Assembly: GCF_002760435.1 (NCBI RefSeq)
Contig: NZ_AUUU01000259.1
Location: 1 to 47,624, forward strand
DNA from: Clostridium sp. LS
Lineage (GTDB): Bacteria > Bacillota > Clostridia > Clostridiales > Clostridiaceae
DNA length: 47,624 bases
Direction: 5' to 3'
Part shown: positions 7,150 through 16,759 of the stretch, piece by piece
Layout: the number at the start of each line of letters is the position of its first letter
Numbering within the stretch: the first letter of the stretch is position 1
Position numbers and translations under genes: made by a program
The notes under the pieces: generated by a model
Databases searched by the model: none
What the model was told of the DNA's origin: nothing
Seen by the model: the letters and a program-made list of their open reading frames with translations, nothing else

Positions 7150-9420
7150 CTATATCAGTTTTGTAACTGCATCTTTTTCAATTATATATTCTAGGTGCAG
7201 AGCTCTAGTTAATGAAACATATAACAGCCTTTCATCTAGAGTATTTTCTTTATAATTATCTTCACTAGGATTTAATATTATAGTGCAGTCGAATTCCAAT
7301 CCTTTTGTTAAATATGATGGAATGATTATTAATTCTTCCTTTATTTCTTTTTCTTTCCCTAATATTAATTCAAAAGTAAATTTGATTTTCTTATTTAAGA
7401 TCTTATAAATTTCTTCACCTTGTAATCTATCTTTTGTTATTATTGCTATTGTACGTTTTCCATAGCCGTGCACATCCTGAATGATCTTCTCAATAGTAGA
7501 AATATACTCATTATCATTTCTAATTTTTATTGCTTTAGGCTGTTTACCGTGCCTTAAGACTGGTTTTGCATTTTTAAGACCTAAATTTTGAACTTGTAGC
7601 GCTTTCTGAGCAAAATCAATTATTTCAACAGTAGATCTATAGCTTTGAGTTAATTGAATATAAGTAGCGTTGCTATCAAAAACTTGATTTGTTATGTCCT
7701 CCCAAGTTTTTAAACCTTTGTAATAATAAATTCCTTGTGCCAAATCTCCGACTAAGGTTAAAGCATTCCCTTTAACAAAGTTATTGACTAAATATACTTG
7801 AAATGGACTATAGTCTTGAGCTTCATCTACCACTATATATTTATATTTCTCTTCCTCGTCTATTCCCTCAAGTAAAATTCTTATATACGCAAGTGCTGGT
7901 AAGTCATCTTCATCAATTATATTTTTTTGAAAATTATTATTAAATTCTTGTTTCATATAATCTGATAAAATTTTAGGAATTTTATTATTAGTCGCTGTTT
8001 CAAATAAGTCATCATTATAAAAATTATAATAAATATCCTTTGAATTTACATCTTTCCAACCTTTAAAATAATTATTAAACTCTCTTTTACTATTGCTTTT
8101 TACATTCTCTTTAATTTTGTCCCTTTCTCCATATAACTCTATAAGCAATTTTCTTCGTTCTGGTGAATCATCATTTTCTCTTCTTATTTGCCTAATCTTT
8201 TTTTCCCATTCATCATCTATTTCAATTAGTAAACTTGATATTCTATCTTTAATTTTTAAGCTTAAATATCTCTTTATTTCATCTTTTCTCCTATTAATAG
8301 GATAAGATTTTAAATCATTAATATATAATCTTGTTATTTCTTTTTTATCAAATAGTATTTCATTTCCGACTTTAATATGGCTTATATTAATTGCATTTTT
8401 CTCAACTAGAGAAATATATCTATCTAGCATTGTTTTAAACAACATAGTACCTTTTACTTTACTGGAGTTTACTATAAGCTTTTTCAACTGCTCATCTTTT
8501 TCTTCTATAATATTTAATAATTTTTCATCCTTATTATATATTTTCCCCTTTAATTTCAACTTTGATAATACCATTTCTTCAAAAGTACTTTGCTTTACTT
8601 CTTCCGCTCCAAGACTAGGTAAAATATCTGAAATATAATTTAAAAATAATTTATTGGGGGCCAATACTAAAATTTCATCTCCGCTCATACTTTCTTTATA
8701 TCTATAAATAAGATACGCCAATCTATGTAGCGCTATGGTGGTCTTCCCAGAACCTGCTGATCCTTGCACTATTATAGGTATATTTTTAGGCCACCTTATT
8801 ATTTCATTTTGCTCACGCTGAATTGTGGCAACAACTTCTTTTAGTTTCTTTCCTCTGGTTTCTTCAAGATTTATTTTTAAGAATTCATCGACTAAGTTTT
8901 GTCCTTCTTCTTCATTGATTATAATTTCGTTTATTCCTTCATCAAATAATCTTTCTATATCATTATTCTTAAATAGAAATTTTCTTTTTAATTCTAAATG
9001 CCCCTCGATTATTCCATTTGGAGCTTTATAATAAGCTTCTCCGCCAGTTCCGCTGTAATAAAGATCTGCAACTGGTGCTCTCCAGTCAACTACAACCTCT
9101 TCCCCATCCTTACTGTTACTAATGCCCTTTTTTCCAATATATATACTTTCAGTAAACTCCTTATTTTCCCTAAAGTCAACTCTTCCAAAATAAGGTTCAC
9201 TTAACGCTTCTTCATATTTTTCGATATTCTGAGATAAGTGACTAAATATTCTTTCGTTAGCTTGTTTTTCTTCACTATAGCCTCCTTTAACTTCTTTTTT
9301 TAAAGAAATGAGTTTTTTCCTTACTTCTTCTACTTTTATTTTTTTATCCTTCAGTTCTTGAAATATTATTTCTCTTTTCTGTAGTAAAGTTTCTCTTTCT
9401 TCCTTCAAACTTAAATCCAT
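7150..9420 (-). CDS. helD: HelD-type RNA polymerase recycling ATPase (UvrD/Rep superfamily 1)
   Basis: 756 residues, close to the usual length of HelD. The N-terminal 75 residues form a charged coiled coil, the arm that in HelD reaches into the polymerase secondary channel. VDWRAPVADLYY at 111-122 is a family signature. Walker A is GSAGSGKTT at 220-228, Walker B is IVVDEAQDYSPFQ in the middle, and the last part has the superfamily motifs TQSYRS and SLTRALHLEYI. HelD uses ATP to pull stalled or idle RNA polymerase off DNA. The ribosome site before ATG 9420 is weak. Monocistronic, with a strong terminator. Confidence 0.92.
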   Translation of the reverse strand: MDLSLKEERETLLQKREIIFQELKDKKIKVEEVRKKLISLKKEVKGGYSEEKQANERIFSHLSQNIEKYEEALSEPYFGRVDFRENKEFTESIYIGKKGISNSKDGEEVVVDWRAPVADLYYSGTGGEAYYKAPNGIIEGHLELKRKFLFKNNDIERLFDEGINEIIINEEEGQNLVDEFLKINLEETRGKKLKEVVATIQREQNEIIRWPKNIPIIVQGSAGSGKTTIALHRLAYLIYRYKESMSGDEILVLAPNKLFLNYISDILPSLGAEEVKQSTFEEMVLSKLKLKGKIYNKDEKLLNIIEEKDEQLKKLIVNSSKVKGTMLFKTMLDRYISLVEKNAINISHIKVGNEILFDKKEITRLYINDLKSYPINRRKDEIKRYLSLKIKDRISSLLIEIDDEWEKKIRQIRRENDDSPERRKLLIELYGERDKIKENVKSNSKREFNNYFKGWKDVNSKDIYYNFYNDDLFETATNNKIPKILSDYMKQEFNNNFQKNIIDEDDLPALAYIRILLEGIDEEEKYKYIVVDEAQDYSPFQVYLVNNFVKGNALTLVGDLAQGIYYYKGLKTWEDITNQVFDSNATYIQLTQSYRSTVEIIDFAQKALQVQNLGLKNAKPVLRHGKQPKAIKIRNDNEYISTIEKIIQDVHGYGKRTIAIITKDRLQGEEIYKILNKKIKFTFELILGKEKEIKEELIIIPSYLTKGLEFDCTIILNPSEDNYKENTLDERLLYVSLTRALHLEYIIEKDAVTKLI

Positions 9421-9741
9421 ATCCGCACATACTATATAATGATAAACAGCAAATTCATTATACTTTCCCTTTCATTATAATAAATTTCTATAATTAGGTA
9501 TTATATCATAATATTATCGGTTGATAACCAACATAACTAATTTTTTATTATTGGATTTTATTTTTACCTTTAAGGACTTTTAAAGGAAGCTCATTTGAAC
9601 TTCCCTTGGTAATATATATAATTAATATCCACTACAGTAATATAGGATATTTTAGTAAAAAGTTTATTCTCTCCACTAAATTGGGGATAAAGATGATTGG
9701 TTTACCTGTAGTATTTCAGATTCATCTAAGTCTCAAAAATA
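9421..9741. other. Gene-free spacer between helD and the PhzF-like gene
   Basis: 321 bases. A weak dyad GGAAG-N10-CTTCC lies near 9576-9595 and could end the PhzF transcript. No gene or clear regulatory element seen. Confidence 0.35.
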
Positions 9742-10647
9742 TCATAAAAACAATTCTGTCTTAAATACTATTACAGCATTCCCTGAAATCTTAACCTCAA
9801 TAGGTTCTTTATCTTCAATCTTTACTTCAACTTCAATAATTCCTGTTCGTTTTATAGCTTCGCCTTGTTTTGCCTTAAATTTAAACACAGAATTATTATG
9901 TTTGATAAGTTTATGATGAACAAGATACGCTCCTAAAGGTCCATTGGCATTGCCAGTAACAGGATCCTCATTAATACCTATAGCTGGAGCAAACATTCTA
10001 CCGTTTATTAAAATATCACTCTCTTGAGATTCGGTTGTAAAAACATAATACCCATTACACTTAATTTTGTCACTTAGTTTAGAAAGAACATCATAGTTAG
10101 GATTTAATCCATTCAAAATTTCAATATTTTTTATACCTACCATAACCTTTGAATGACCCGTTGAAACAATTTGAATCGGGTAATTTTCCATCAAATTATC
10201 CTCGCCAATATTAAGTGCTTCAAAAAGAATCTTTTTCTCCTCTCCTTCAATAATATCGCCAAACTGAATTTCACCTTGAGTCATAGTTATCATATAATCA
10301 TTATCTTCTTTTAATATATCAACCGGCAATACTCCTGCACCTGTTTTTTGGTAAATCCTTACTGAATTCATTTTATTTTCTATTGCATAAACATAATGTG
10401 CAGCAATAGTAGCATGTCCGCAAATCGGAACTTCTTTTAAAGGCGTAAAAAATCTTACTAGAACATCATACTCATTATTATTGGAAGGTATGATAAATGC
10501 TGTTTCAGAATTATTAAGCTCTCTAGCTATTTTTTGCATTTCTTCTTCTGTTAAATCATCAGCATTTGTTACTACTCCAGCGGGGTTTCCCGCAAACTTC
10601 TCTTTTGTAAATGAATCTACCTGATATAAAGCATACTCTCTTGCCAT
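9742..10647 (-). CDS. PhzF-family isomerase/epimerase
   Basis: 301 residues, normal for the PhzF/DapF-fold family. The first lines carry family features: YQVDSFTKEKFAGNPAGVV, then NNSETAFI with E48 in the position of the PhzF catalytic glutamate, PICGHATIAAHY, and in the second half DPVTGNANGPLGAYLV. PhzF proper isomerises a phenazine precursor; most homologues in Firmicutes have unknown small-molecule substrates, and no phenazine genes are near. GGAGG precedes the ATG. Cytoplasmic, probably dimeric or with two pseudo-repeated halves. Confidence 0.9.
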   Translation of the reverse strand: MAREYALYQVDSFTKEKFAGNPAGVVTNADDLTEEEMQKIARELNNSETAFIIPSNNNEYDVLVRFFTPLKEVPICGHATIAAHYVYAIENKMNSVRIYQKTGAGVLPVDILKEDNDYMITMTQGEIQFGDIIEGEEKKILFEALNIGEDNLMENYPIQIVSTGHSKVMVGIKNIEILNGLNPNYDVLSKLSDKIKCNGYYVFTTESQESDILINGRMFAPAIGINEDPVTGNANGPLGAYLVHHKLIKHNNSVFKFKAKQGEAIKRTGIIEVEVKIEDKEPIEVKISGNAVIVFKTELFL

Positions 10648-10712
10648 AATTCCTCCTAAATATTACATACTCTCTATTTACCATCAATTATACCATATTA
10701 TATTTAGGTTAA

Positions 10713-13064
10713 TTATTTCACCACTATCTCTATAGCTTTTTCTTCTCCAGCCTTAACCTTAATGCACGTAACATCACCATAAATATCTGTAGAATTTGTC
10801 CATATTTCATCTGATGAATTTTCTACATCACCAACTGATGAAGCAGCCTTAAGGCTTTGCCCATTAAGTTTGACCTCTTTGCCTGGATCACTATGTACTT
10901 TAACTATATAGTACTTAGTATCAGGAGTGAAACTTCCAATTTTACTGTTTATATTAAAACTGATAACATCGCCTTTATCTTGAGTATGCATATCTTGCAT
11001 GAAATATTCTCCGTTTTCATAGTTATAGGTCTTTCCGTCATCATCGTAATATTTAAATGATGTCATCTCTTTATCAGGAAATGTATCTATAAATAAAGTA
11101 TCAACTTTTTCTTCTACATACTGAATTGGTTTTGAGTAAGATGGTATTATTGCTCCTTTTTTAACAAAGATAGGAATATCATCCCAAGTCTCGTTGTTTA
11201 TGGAATATTTTATTGTTTGTCCTCCATCATATTTAGTTCCTTTAAAATAATCTATCCAATTTCCTTTAGGTAAATCTATATCTTTTTCCTTTTGATCTTG
11301 CTTAACTACAGGTGAAACAAGCATATAATCTCCAAACATCCAAGATTCCACATTGTTTGCCACATTGTTATCTTCTGGATAATCAAATATTAGCGGCCTT
11401 ACAAGACCAATACCATTATCATAGGCTTGTCTATCATAAGTATAAATATATGGTATTAGTGAGTATCTAAATCTTATTGCTTTTGTAGCTGCCGCTTCAG
11501 CTTTTTCGCCAAATACCCAAGGCTGTCTTTGCTGATTCATCTGCCCATGTACCCTAAAAATTGGTGTAAACGCACTAAATTCCATCCATCTAGCATAGTT
11601 TTCTGGACTCGGATTTCCTCCGTTAAAGCCACCAGTATCCATCCCCCACTTATTCTCTCCTAAAATAATCGAAGAAAGCATTCTATCTCTTTGACCAGCC
11701 ATCGAAAGAAAGCCTGTATTGATATCTCCAGACCACATACCATATGCATACTTTTGTGCTCCTAAATAGAAATTCCTATTTATTGACCACACTCTCATAT
11801 TTGTTGTTTTCCTTTGACCTTCGTAAAGGGCTTTTTCCATATTCAAAAATTGAAAATTCGGTGATCTTTCATCTGCCTCATCATTCCACCATCCTACTAA
11901 TCCACTATTAAGAGCATCCTTTGTATGTTCAAAAAACCAATCTCTTGCTTCACCCTTTGAGAAGTCAATGTCTTTAACTATCTTTTTTGAAAAATAATCA
12001 GTTGATGAACCTTTACTCTCCAACCATAATTTATGTTCATCTGCATACCTACCTTCTTCAGTATCTACATGAATTCTTGGCTTCATTATTCCTGTTAACT
12101 TTACTCCTTTATCAGCCATCATATCACTAAGTTTTCCTGATGGCCCATCTGGAAATTTGTCTGTATTCCATCTGAACTCACCGTAATTGTCCTCCCCCCA
12201 ATTTTTCCAATCAAAATCTAAAGTATAATTATCTATTGGTATTTGTTTCTGTCTATAAGTATCAACAATACTCGTCAATTCTTTTTCATCAATTCCCCAT
12301 TCACTATTTGTAAACCCTGTTGCCCACTTAGGAAACATTGGAGATTTACCCGAGATTTCAGAAATTGATGCCATTATACTCTTTGTTTCTCCCACCATTA
12401 TAAAACAGTTAACATCATCCTTGGAACCGTTACCGAATTTTAAGTCATTGTTACCTATTTTAAAGATTCCTCCATCTGAGTCCACGAGAACTCCATAACC
12501 ACTTGTACTCCATACCAGAGGTCCTCCCGCATAGCCTTGAGTACCTGCAGTAATATTAACCGAATTCTTTCTTATAATTCCCTTCGGGCTATCATTTGCT
12601 GTATATGCGCCTATTCCATAAAAATTTTGTCCATCATCGTGGGTAAATTCCAAGTTTCCATTTGATAAGCTTGTTATCTCCCCCTCTTTAAGCAACAATT
12701 TGCTATTACTATCAAAGACAGATATCGCTTCGCTTTTCTTATCAATTTCAATAATCATACTTTTGGTTTTAATAACCATTGGATTAGACTTTATGTCTAT
12801 AGAAGCTTCTACTGGTGACCAACTAGTTTTCCCTACAACTTTGGTATCAGGCGTACTTTTCCCCAAAGGTAAGTAATGTAACTTAAGTATATTATCTGTA
12901 CATACCTGAATTACCAGCTGATCTCTATTTACTGGAATTGTAATTATATCGCCCTCTACTTTCGGTTCGCTTTTAGCACGAAAAAAAATAATACTTATAA
13001 TCGTTATAATAATTATTATTCCCAATGCTCCACTAAACCATTTCTTACGTAAAACTTTTCTCAT
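10713..13064 (-). CDS. Membrane-anchored GH31 glycoside hydrolase
   Basis: About 783 residues. Two ATGs are adjacent; the second is better spaced from GGGGAGG. Residues 10-29 form one hydrophobic helix after a basic start, so the enzyme is probably anchored with its catalytic part outside. An N-terminal beta domain is followed by the TIM barrel (DNYTLDFDWKNWGE near 279-292). GWWNDEADE at 392-400 supplies the nucleophile (D396). WSGDI near 445-449 supplies the acid/base (D448). The C-terminal region FKYYDDDGKTYNYENGEYF is the DUF5110 beta domain. GH31 members act on alpha-glucosides, alpha-xylosides or transfer alpha-glucosyl units; substrate is undecided. No transporter is adjacent. Confidence 0.92.
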   Translation of the reverse strand: MRKVLRKKWFSGALGIIIIITIISIIFFRAKSEPKVEGDIITIPVNRDQLVIQVCTDNILKLHYLPLGKSTPDTKVVGKTSWSPVEASIDIKSNPMVIKTKSMIIEIDKKSEAISVFDSNSKLLLKEGEITSLSNGNLEFTHDDGQNFYGIGAYTANDSPKGIIRKNSVNITAGTQGYAGGPLVWSTSGYGVLVDSDGGIFKIGNNDLKFGNGSKDDVNCFIMVGETKSIMASISEISGKSPMFPKWATGFTNSEWGIDEKELTSIVDTYRQKQIPIDNYTLDFDWKNWGEDNYGEFRWNTDKFPDGPSGKLSDMMADKGVKLTGIMKPRIHVDTEEGRYADEHKLWLESKGSSTDYFSKKIVKDIDFSKGEARDWFFEHTKDALNSGLVGWWNDEADERSPNFQFLNMEKALYEGQRKTTNMRVWSINRNFYLGAQKYAYGMWSGDINTGFLSMAGQRDRMLSSIILGENKWGMDTGGFNGGNPSPENYARWMEFSAFTPIFRVHGQMNQQRQPWVFGEKAEAAATKAIRFRYSLIPYIYTYDRQAYDNGIGLVRPLIFDYPEDNNVANNVESWMFGDYMLVSPVVKQDQKEKDIDLPKGNWIDYFKGTKYDGGQTIKYSINNETWDDIPIFVKKGAIIPSYSKPIQYVEEKVDTLFIDTFPDKEMTSFKYYDDDGKTYNYENGEYFMQDMHTQDKGDVISFNINSKIGSFTPDTKYYIVKVHSDPGKEVKLNGQSLKAASSVGDVENSSDEIWTNSTDIYGDVTCIKVKAGEEKAIEIVVK

Positions 13065-13309
13065 CATGTACCTCCCCTATAATATATTTCCAAATATATT
13101 ATACCTTTTTTTACAATTGATTCAATCGTTTTCATGCATTTATCTATTTTTTTATAAGTTGATAATATCCTAAAATTAAATTAGCAATTTTTATTTAATG
13201 GTCAACAAAAAAAAGAAAGGAGCATATCAAAACTTCTTTAATTAGGCAGTTTCGATATCTCCACTCTATAGTTCAAAATATATTATAATAAAAAATATCG
13301 TAAAATTAA

Positions 13310-14545
13310 TTACCTAAATGCTTTTAAAACGAGTGCTGCATTATGTCCGCCAAAACCAAAAGAATTACTTAATGCATAATTAAACTCGGCATTCTTTCCT
13401 TCGTTAGGTACGTAGTATAAATCACATTCTGGATCTGGATTTTTATAATTTATGGTTGGCGGTAAGAATCCATCTTTTAGGGCTAATGCAGTTATAATTG
13501 CTTCAATTGCACCTGATGCTCCTAAAAGGTGCCCTGTCATTGATTTTGTAGAACTAATCGGAAGTTTGTATGCATATTCTCCAAAAACAGATTTAATTGC
13601 TGCAGTTTCATTTTTATCATTTGCTTTAGTAGATGTTCCATGAGCATTTATATAGCCAATTTCAGATGGCATTATTTCAGCATCTTCAATAGCAAGCTTC
13701 ATGCACCTGGCTGCTCCTTCTCCACCTTCAGCTGGAGCAGTTATATGGTAGGCATCATTTGTACATCCATATCCGACTATTTCTGCAATAATATTTGCTC
13801 CTCTATTTAAGGCATGCTCAAGTTCTTCAAGTATTAAAACCCCGGAGCCTTCACCCAATATAAATCCATTTCTATCTATATCAAATGGCCTGCTTGCTGT
13901 TTCCGGATTAGGATTTGTTGTCATTGCTTTCATTGTACAAAAACCTGCTAAGGTAAGCCTTGTAACAGATGCCTCTGCTCCTCCTGCAATCATAATATCT
14001 GCATCATTCCTTTGAATTACTTTAAACGCATCCCCAATTGCATTAGAAGAAGAAGCACATGCTGTCACTGTACACTCATTATAACCTTTTGCTCCAAATT
14101 TTATCGCAACAAGTCCTGAAGCCATATTGCATATCATCATAGGCACTAAAAATGGGCTGACTCTTCTGTAGCCTTTTGCTAGAAATTCGTTGCACTGGTT
14201 TTCTACAGTTTCTATTCCACCTGTACCACTTCCAATTATTACTCCCAATCTTTCTTTATTAATTTTCTCCAAATCAAGTTTCGAGTTTTCCATTGCCATT
14301 TGAGCTGATGCTAAAGCAAATTGTGCAAATCTATCTGTTCTCTTAGCTTCCTTTTTGTCCATAAAGTCTTCAGGATTAAAATCTTTTACTTCTGAAGCAA
14401 CTTTCGTTGGTATATCAGAAACATCAACTCTTTCAATTTTACTAATTCCACATTTCCCAAGTTTTATGTTTTGCCAAAGTTTATCTGCGCCAATTCCAAG
14501 AGATGAAACTGCGCCTACACCTGTAATAACTACTCTCCTGTTCAT
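13310..14545 (-). CDS. fabF: Beta-ketoacyl-ACP synthase II (FabF), stand-alone copy
   Basis: 411 residues, the normal length of FabF, which condenses malonyl-ACP with a growing acyl-ACP in fatty acid synthesis. The catalytic triad is complete: C163 in TACASS, H302 in NAHGTST and H339 in MTGHLLGASG, with K334. GFGGHN at the end is typical. AAAGGAG lies eight bases before ATG 14545; an upstream TTG-like start (eight more residues) has no better site. No other fab gene is present, so this copy is either a paralogue or part of a dispersed pathway. It is divergent from an AraC regulator. Confidence 0.95.
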   Translation of the reverse strand: MNRRVVITGVGAVSSLGIGADKLWQNIKLGKCGISKIERVDVSDIPTKVASEVKDFNPEDFMDKKEAKRTDRFAQFALASAQMAMENSKLDLEKINKERLGVIIGSGTGGIETVENQCNEFLAKGYRRVSPFLVPMMICNMASGLVAIKFGAKGYNECTVTACASSSNAIGDAFKVIQRNDADIMIAGGAEASVTRLTLAGFCTMKAMTTNPNPETASRPFDIDRNGFILGEGSGVLILEELEHALNRGANIIAEIVGYGCTNDAYHITAPAEGGEGAARCMKLAIEDAEIMPSEIGYINAHGTSTKANDKNETAAIKSVFGEYAYKLPISSTKSMTGHLLGASGAIEAIITALALKDGFLPPTINYKNPDPECDLYYVPNEGKNAEFNYALSNSFGFGGHNAALVLKAFR

Positions 14546-14742
14546 TATTAAACTCCTTTCCAATTTCATAAAATAGTATTAATATTTTAAATTTTCATAG
14601 TATTTACTTTAATGGTTATAATAGATATAATAAATAAAATGAACACAAATAACCTTTAATATTATTTTAATGGAAATTACTCATTAAAATGAACAGATAT
14701 TGCTTTTTAATATGATAACTATTTATAAAAAGGTGTTTAATT

Positions 14743-15645
14743 ATGAAAGACTTAAAAGAAACTATTATTGAAACTATAGATTATATTGAAAATAATCTTT
14801 ATAACAAAATTTCTTTAGATGATATATCTCTCCACACAGGGATATCAAAATATTATCTACATAGAATTTTTAAATCTTTAACAGGAGAATCTATCATAGA
14901 ATATGTTCAAGCACGAAAGTTAACCTCTAGTATTAACGAACTTATTAGTACTAACATGAGAGTTATAGATATAGCTTTAAATTACGGATTTGACTATGAG
15001 CAGTCTTATATTAGGGCTTTTAAGAAAAGTTTTGGGTGCACACCACTAAAAGTAAGATCAGAACAAACTTCAATTAGCTTAATACTTAAAGAAAAAATTA
15101 ATGTAAATGATATTTTATCTTTAGGCAATACCGTTACTTATACTCCACACTTTGTATTTAAACAGAAATTTAATTTAATTGGTATTAAGCACAAGATATT
15201 AAGTAAATCTGGTGATAAAAGCGCTAATGCATATGGAAGAGATTTTTTTTATAATCATAAAGATAGCATCCGTAGTATAATAAACCCTCATGAATATTAT
15301 GGATTTACAGACTGGGGCAGTGATGAGTTTATTTATTATGTTCCAAGTGTCCAAGTGTCTGACTGCAATTATATTCCTGAAGGAATGACAAGTATCTCTA
15401 TACCTTCTCATAAATATGTAGTTTTTCGCTTGGTAGGTTTTTTTCGACCTGATGATCTTAACGGGAGACATTTAGGACGTTTACTCGTTCAGTTATATAG
15501 AAAATGGATTTTCAATTCTGGTTATGAATTTGCTGATACCTTTAGATTTGAATATATAGATAGTTCAATATCAAAGGATAATTACTGCGAATTATATGTT
15601 TATCAACCAATAAAAGATATTGAAAGAAAAATGGAGTTGGTCTAA
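14743..15645 (+). CDS. AraC-family regulator with C-terminal effector-binding domain
   Basis: 300 residues. Residues 1-105 are two AraC-type helix-turn-helix motifs (ISLDDISLHTGISKYYLHRIFK and VIDIALNYGFDYEQSYIRAFKKSFGCTP). Residues about 120-295 match the GyrI/Rob-like effector-binding fold in layout (FNLIGIKHK start, SIPSHKYVVFRLVG, ending YELYVYQPI-like). This N-terminal DNA-binding plus C-terminal sensor order is that of Rob/TipA-like stress or drug sensors. AAGGTG precedes the ATG. It is divergent from fabF across about 200 bases, so it may control fabF or itself; the ligand is unknown. Confidence 0.9.
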   Translation: MKDLKETIIETIDYIENNLYNKISLDDISLHTGISKYYLHRIFKSLTGESIIEYVQARKLTSSINELISTNMRVIDIALNYGFDYEQSYIRAFKKSFGCTPLKVRSEQTSISLILKEKINVNDILSLGNTVTYTPHFVFKQKFNLIGIKHKILSKSGDKSANAYGRDFFYNHKDSIRSIINPHEYYGFTDWGSDEFIYYVPSVQVSDCNYIPEGMTSISIPSHKYVVFRLVGFFRPDDLNGRHLGRLLVQLYRKWIFNSGYEFADTFRFEYIDSSISKDNYCELYVYQPIKDIERKMELV

Positions 15646-15671
15646 AATGTTTTTTTTGACTAACTCCATTT
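15629..15671 (+). terminator. Terminator overlapping the AraC gene stop
   Basis: AAATGGAGTTGGTC pairs with GACTAACTCCATTT (one G-T pair). The first arm lies in the last codons. The loop holds a run of eight T's; the tract after the stem is weak. Confidence 0.6.
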
Positions 15672-15832
15672 TCCATAATAAACAATACAAAATTAAATCT
15701 ATTAATATAATATCTAAAAATTCTACATGAATGCAATTCTAGTTTTAGTTAAGACTGAATATTGTATATTAACAACTTAATTAATAGAGATTTAATTGTG
15801 GCCTTTTAAAAATTTTAGGGAGGAAAAATCTC

Positions 15833-16504
15833 ATGGAACTTACTCTGTTATTAGTAACTGGATTCTGTTGGACATTAGTTTATCTCCAAATGATTTATCT
15901 TGGTTTTAAAGAAAAAACTTATGGAATGCCATTTATTGCATTAGCACTTAACTTTTCTTGGGAAGCACTCCATTCCTACCTTGGTTTAAAAACTAATTTT
16001 CCTAGTGTTCAAACATGTATTATTTTAGTTTGGTTATTATTAGATTTTTTTATCATTTGTACCTACCTGTTATATGGAAAAAAGTATTTTCCTAAACAAA
16101 CAAGTAAAGAATATTTCATTCCTTGGACTATAATTATATTTATAATGTCCTTTGTAATTCAATACTTTTTTGTTGTTGAATTCAATGAACTAGGAAAAGT
16201 TTACTCAGCATTTATTCAAAACCTTATAATGTCTGTATTATTTATTATTATGCTTGTTCAAAGAACAGATACAAAAGGTCAGAGTTTATTCATTGCTATA
16301 AATAAATGGGTTGGTACTTTAGCTCCTACAATTTTATATGGTATTATCTGGGGATGCAAATTAGTCCTTATACTCGGAATCTTCTGCTCAATTTTCGATA
16401 TTCTTTATATACATTTCCTAGATAACGTAATGAACTCTTCAGCGGCAGACAAAAATACTTCTATAACAAACCTAAAATTTCATAACAATAAGAAAAACAA
16501 ATGA
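15833..16504 (+). CDS. Seven-helix membrane protein, probable Pyr4/PaxB-like terpene cyclase
   Basis: 223 residues with about seven membrane helices and a polar, Lys/Asn-rich C-terminal tail. The size, helix pattern and two acidic motifs resemble the Pyr4/PaxB/AtmB transmembrane terpene cyclases: NFSWE with E44 after the second helix, and CSIFDILYI with D189 in the last helix. In Pyr4 a glutamate and an aspartate at equivalent places are proposed catalytic acids. Such enzymes cyclise prenylated substrates; bacterial relatives (DmtA type) are known. GGGAGG precedes the ATG by nine bases. Its own hairpins follow. No prenyltransferase or epoxidase gene is adjacent, so the substrate is unknown. 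Assignment is from memory of family motifs, not from a search. Confidence 0.6.
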   Translation: MELTLLLVTGFCWTLVYLQMIYLGFKEKTYGMPFIALALNFSWEALHSYLGLKTNFPSVQTCIILVWLLLDFFIICTYLLYGKKYFPKQTSKEYFIPWTIIIFIMSFVIQYFFVVEFNELGKVYSAFIQNLIMSVLFIIMLVQRTDTKGQSLFIAINKWVGTLAPTILYGIIWGCKLVLILGIFCSIFDILYIHFLDNVMNSSAADKNTSITNLKFHNNKKNK

Positions 16505-16539
16505 TTATTGGAGGATAAAAGCTTTTAAAATATTTCAAC

Positions 16540-16570
16540 AATGATTTTTCTCATCATTATTTTTCTTTTG
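16540..16570 (+). terminator. Weak terminator after the membrane cyclase-like gene
   Basis: AATGAT-N7-ATCATT followed by ATTTTTCTTTT on the plus strand. Confidence 0.5.
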
Positions 16571-16580
16571 ATAAAGCTCA

Positions 16581-16627
16581 AAAAATCTTGATATCTAATA
16601 ATTTGTAGCGTAGATACCAAGATTTTT
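16581..16627. terminator. Strong hairpin between convergent genes
   Basis: Seventeen-base arms starting AAAAATCTTG, with one mismatch, around a 13-base loop. It lies between the convergent cyclase-like gene and the MmyB-type regulator gene and has A/T runs at both feet, so it can serve both directions. Confidence 0.75.
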
Positions 16628-16759
16628 CAGCTTACTTATATCCAATTTTCACAGAATCTGAATTCTATTTTTGAGCTTAATATCTACTTTAGTGCCTTCT
16701 TAAATTTCATAATATTTATAAAACCCAAAAAAATAAAACAAGTACAATGGAAAGCAAAT

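Noticed and set aside
15199..15471. 90-codon minus-strand frame inside the AraC gene
   Set aside because: Shadow frame within a well-supported regulator; odd composition and no start site.
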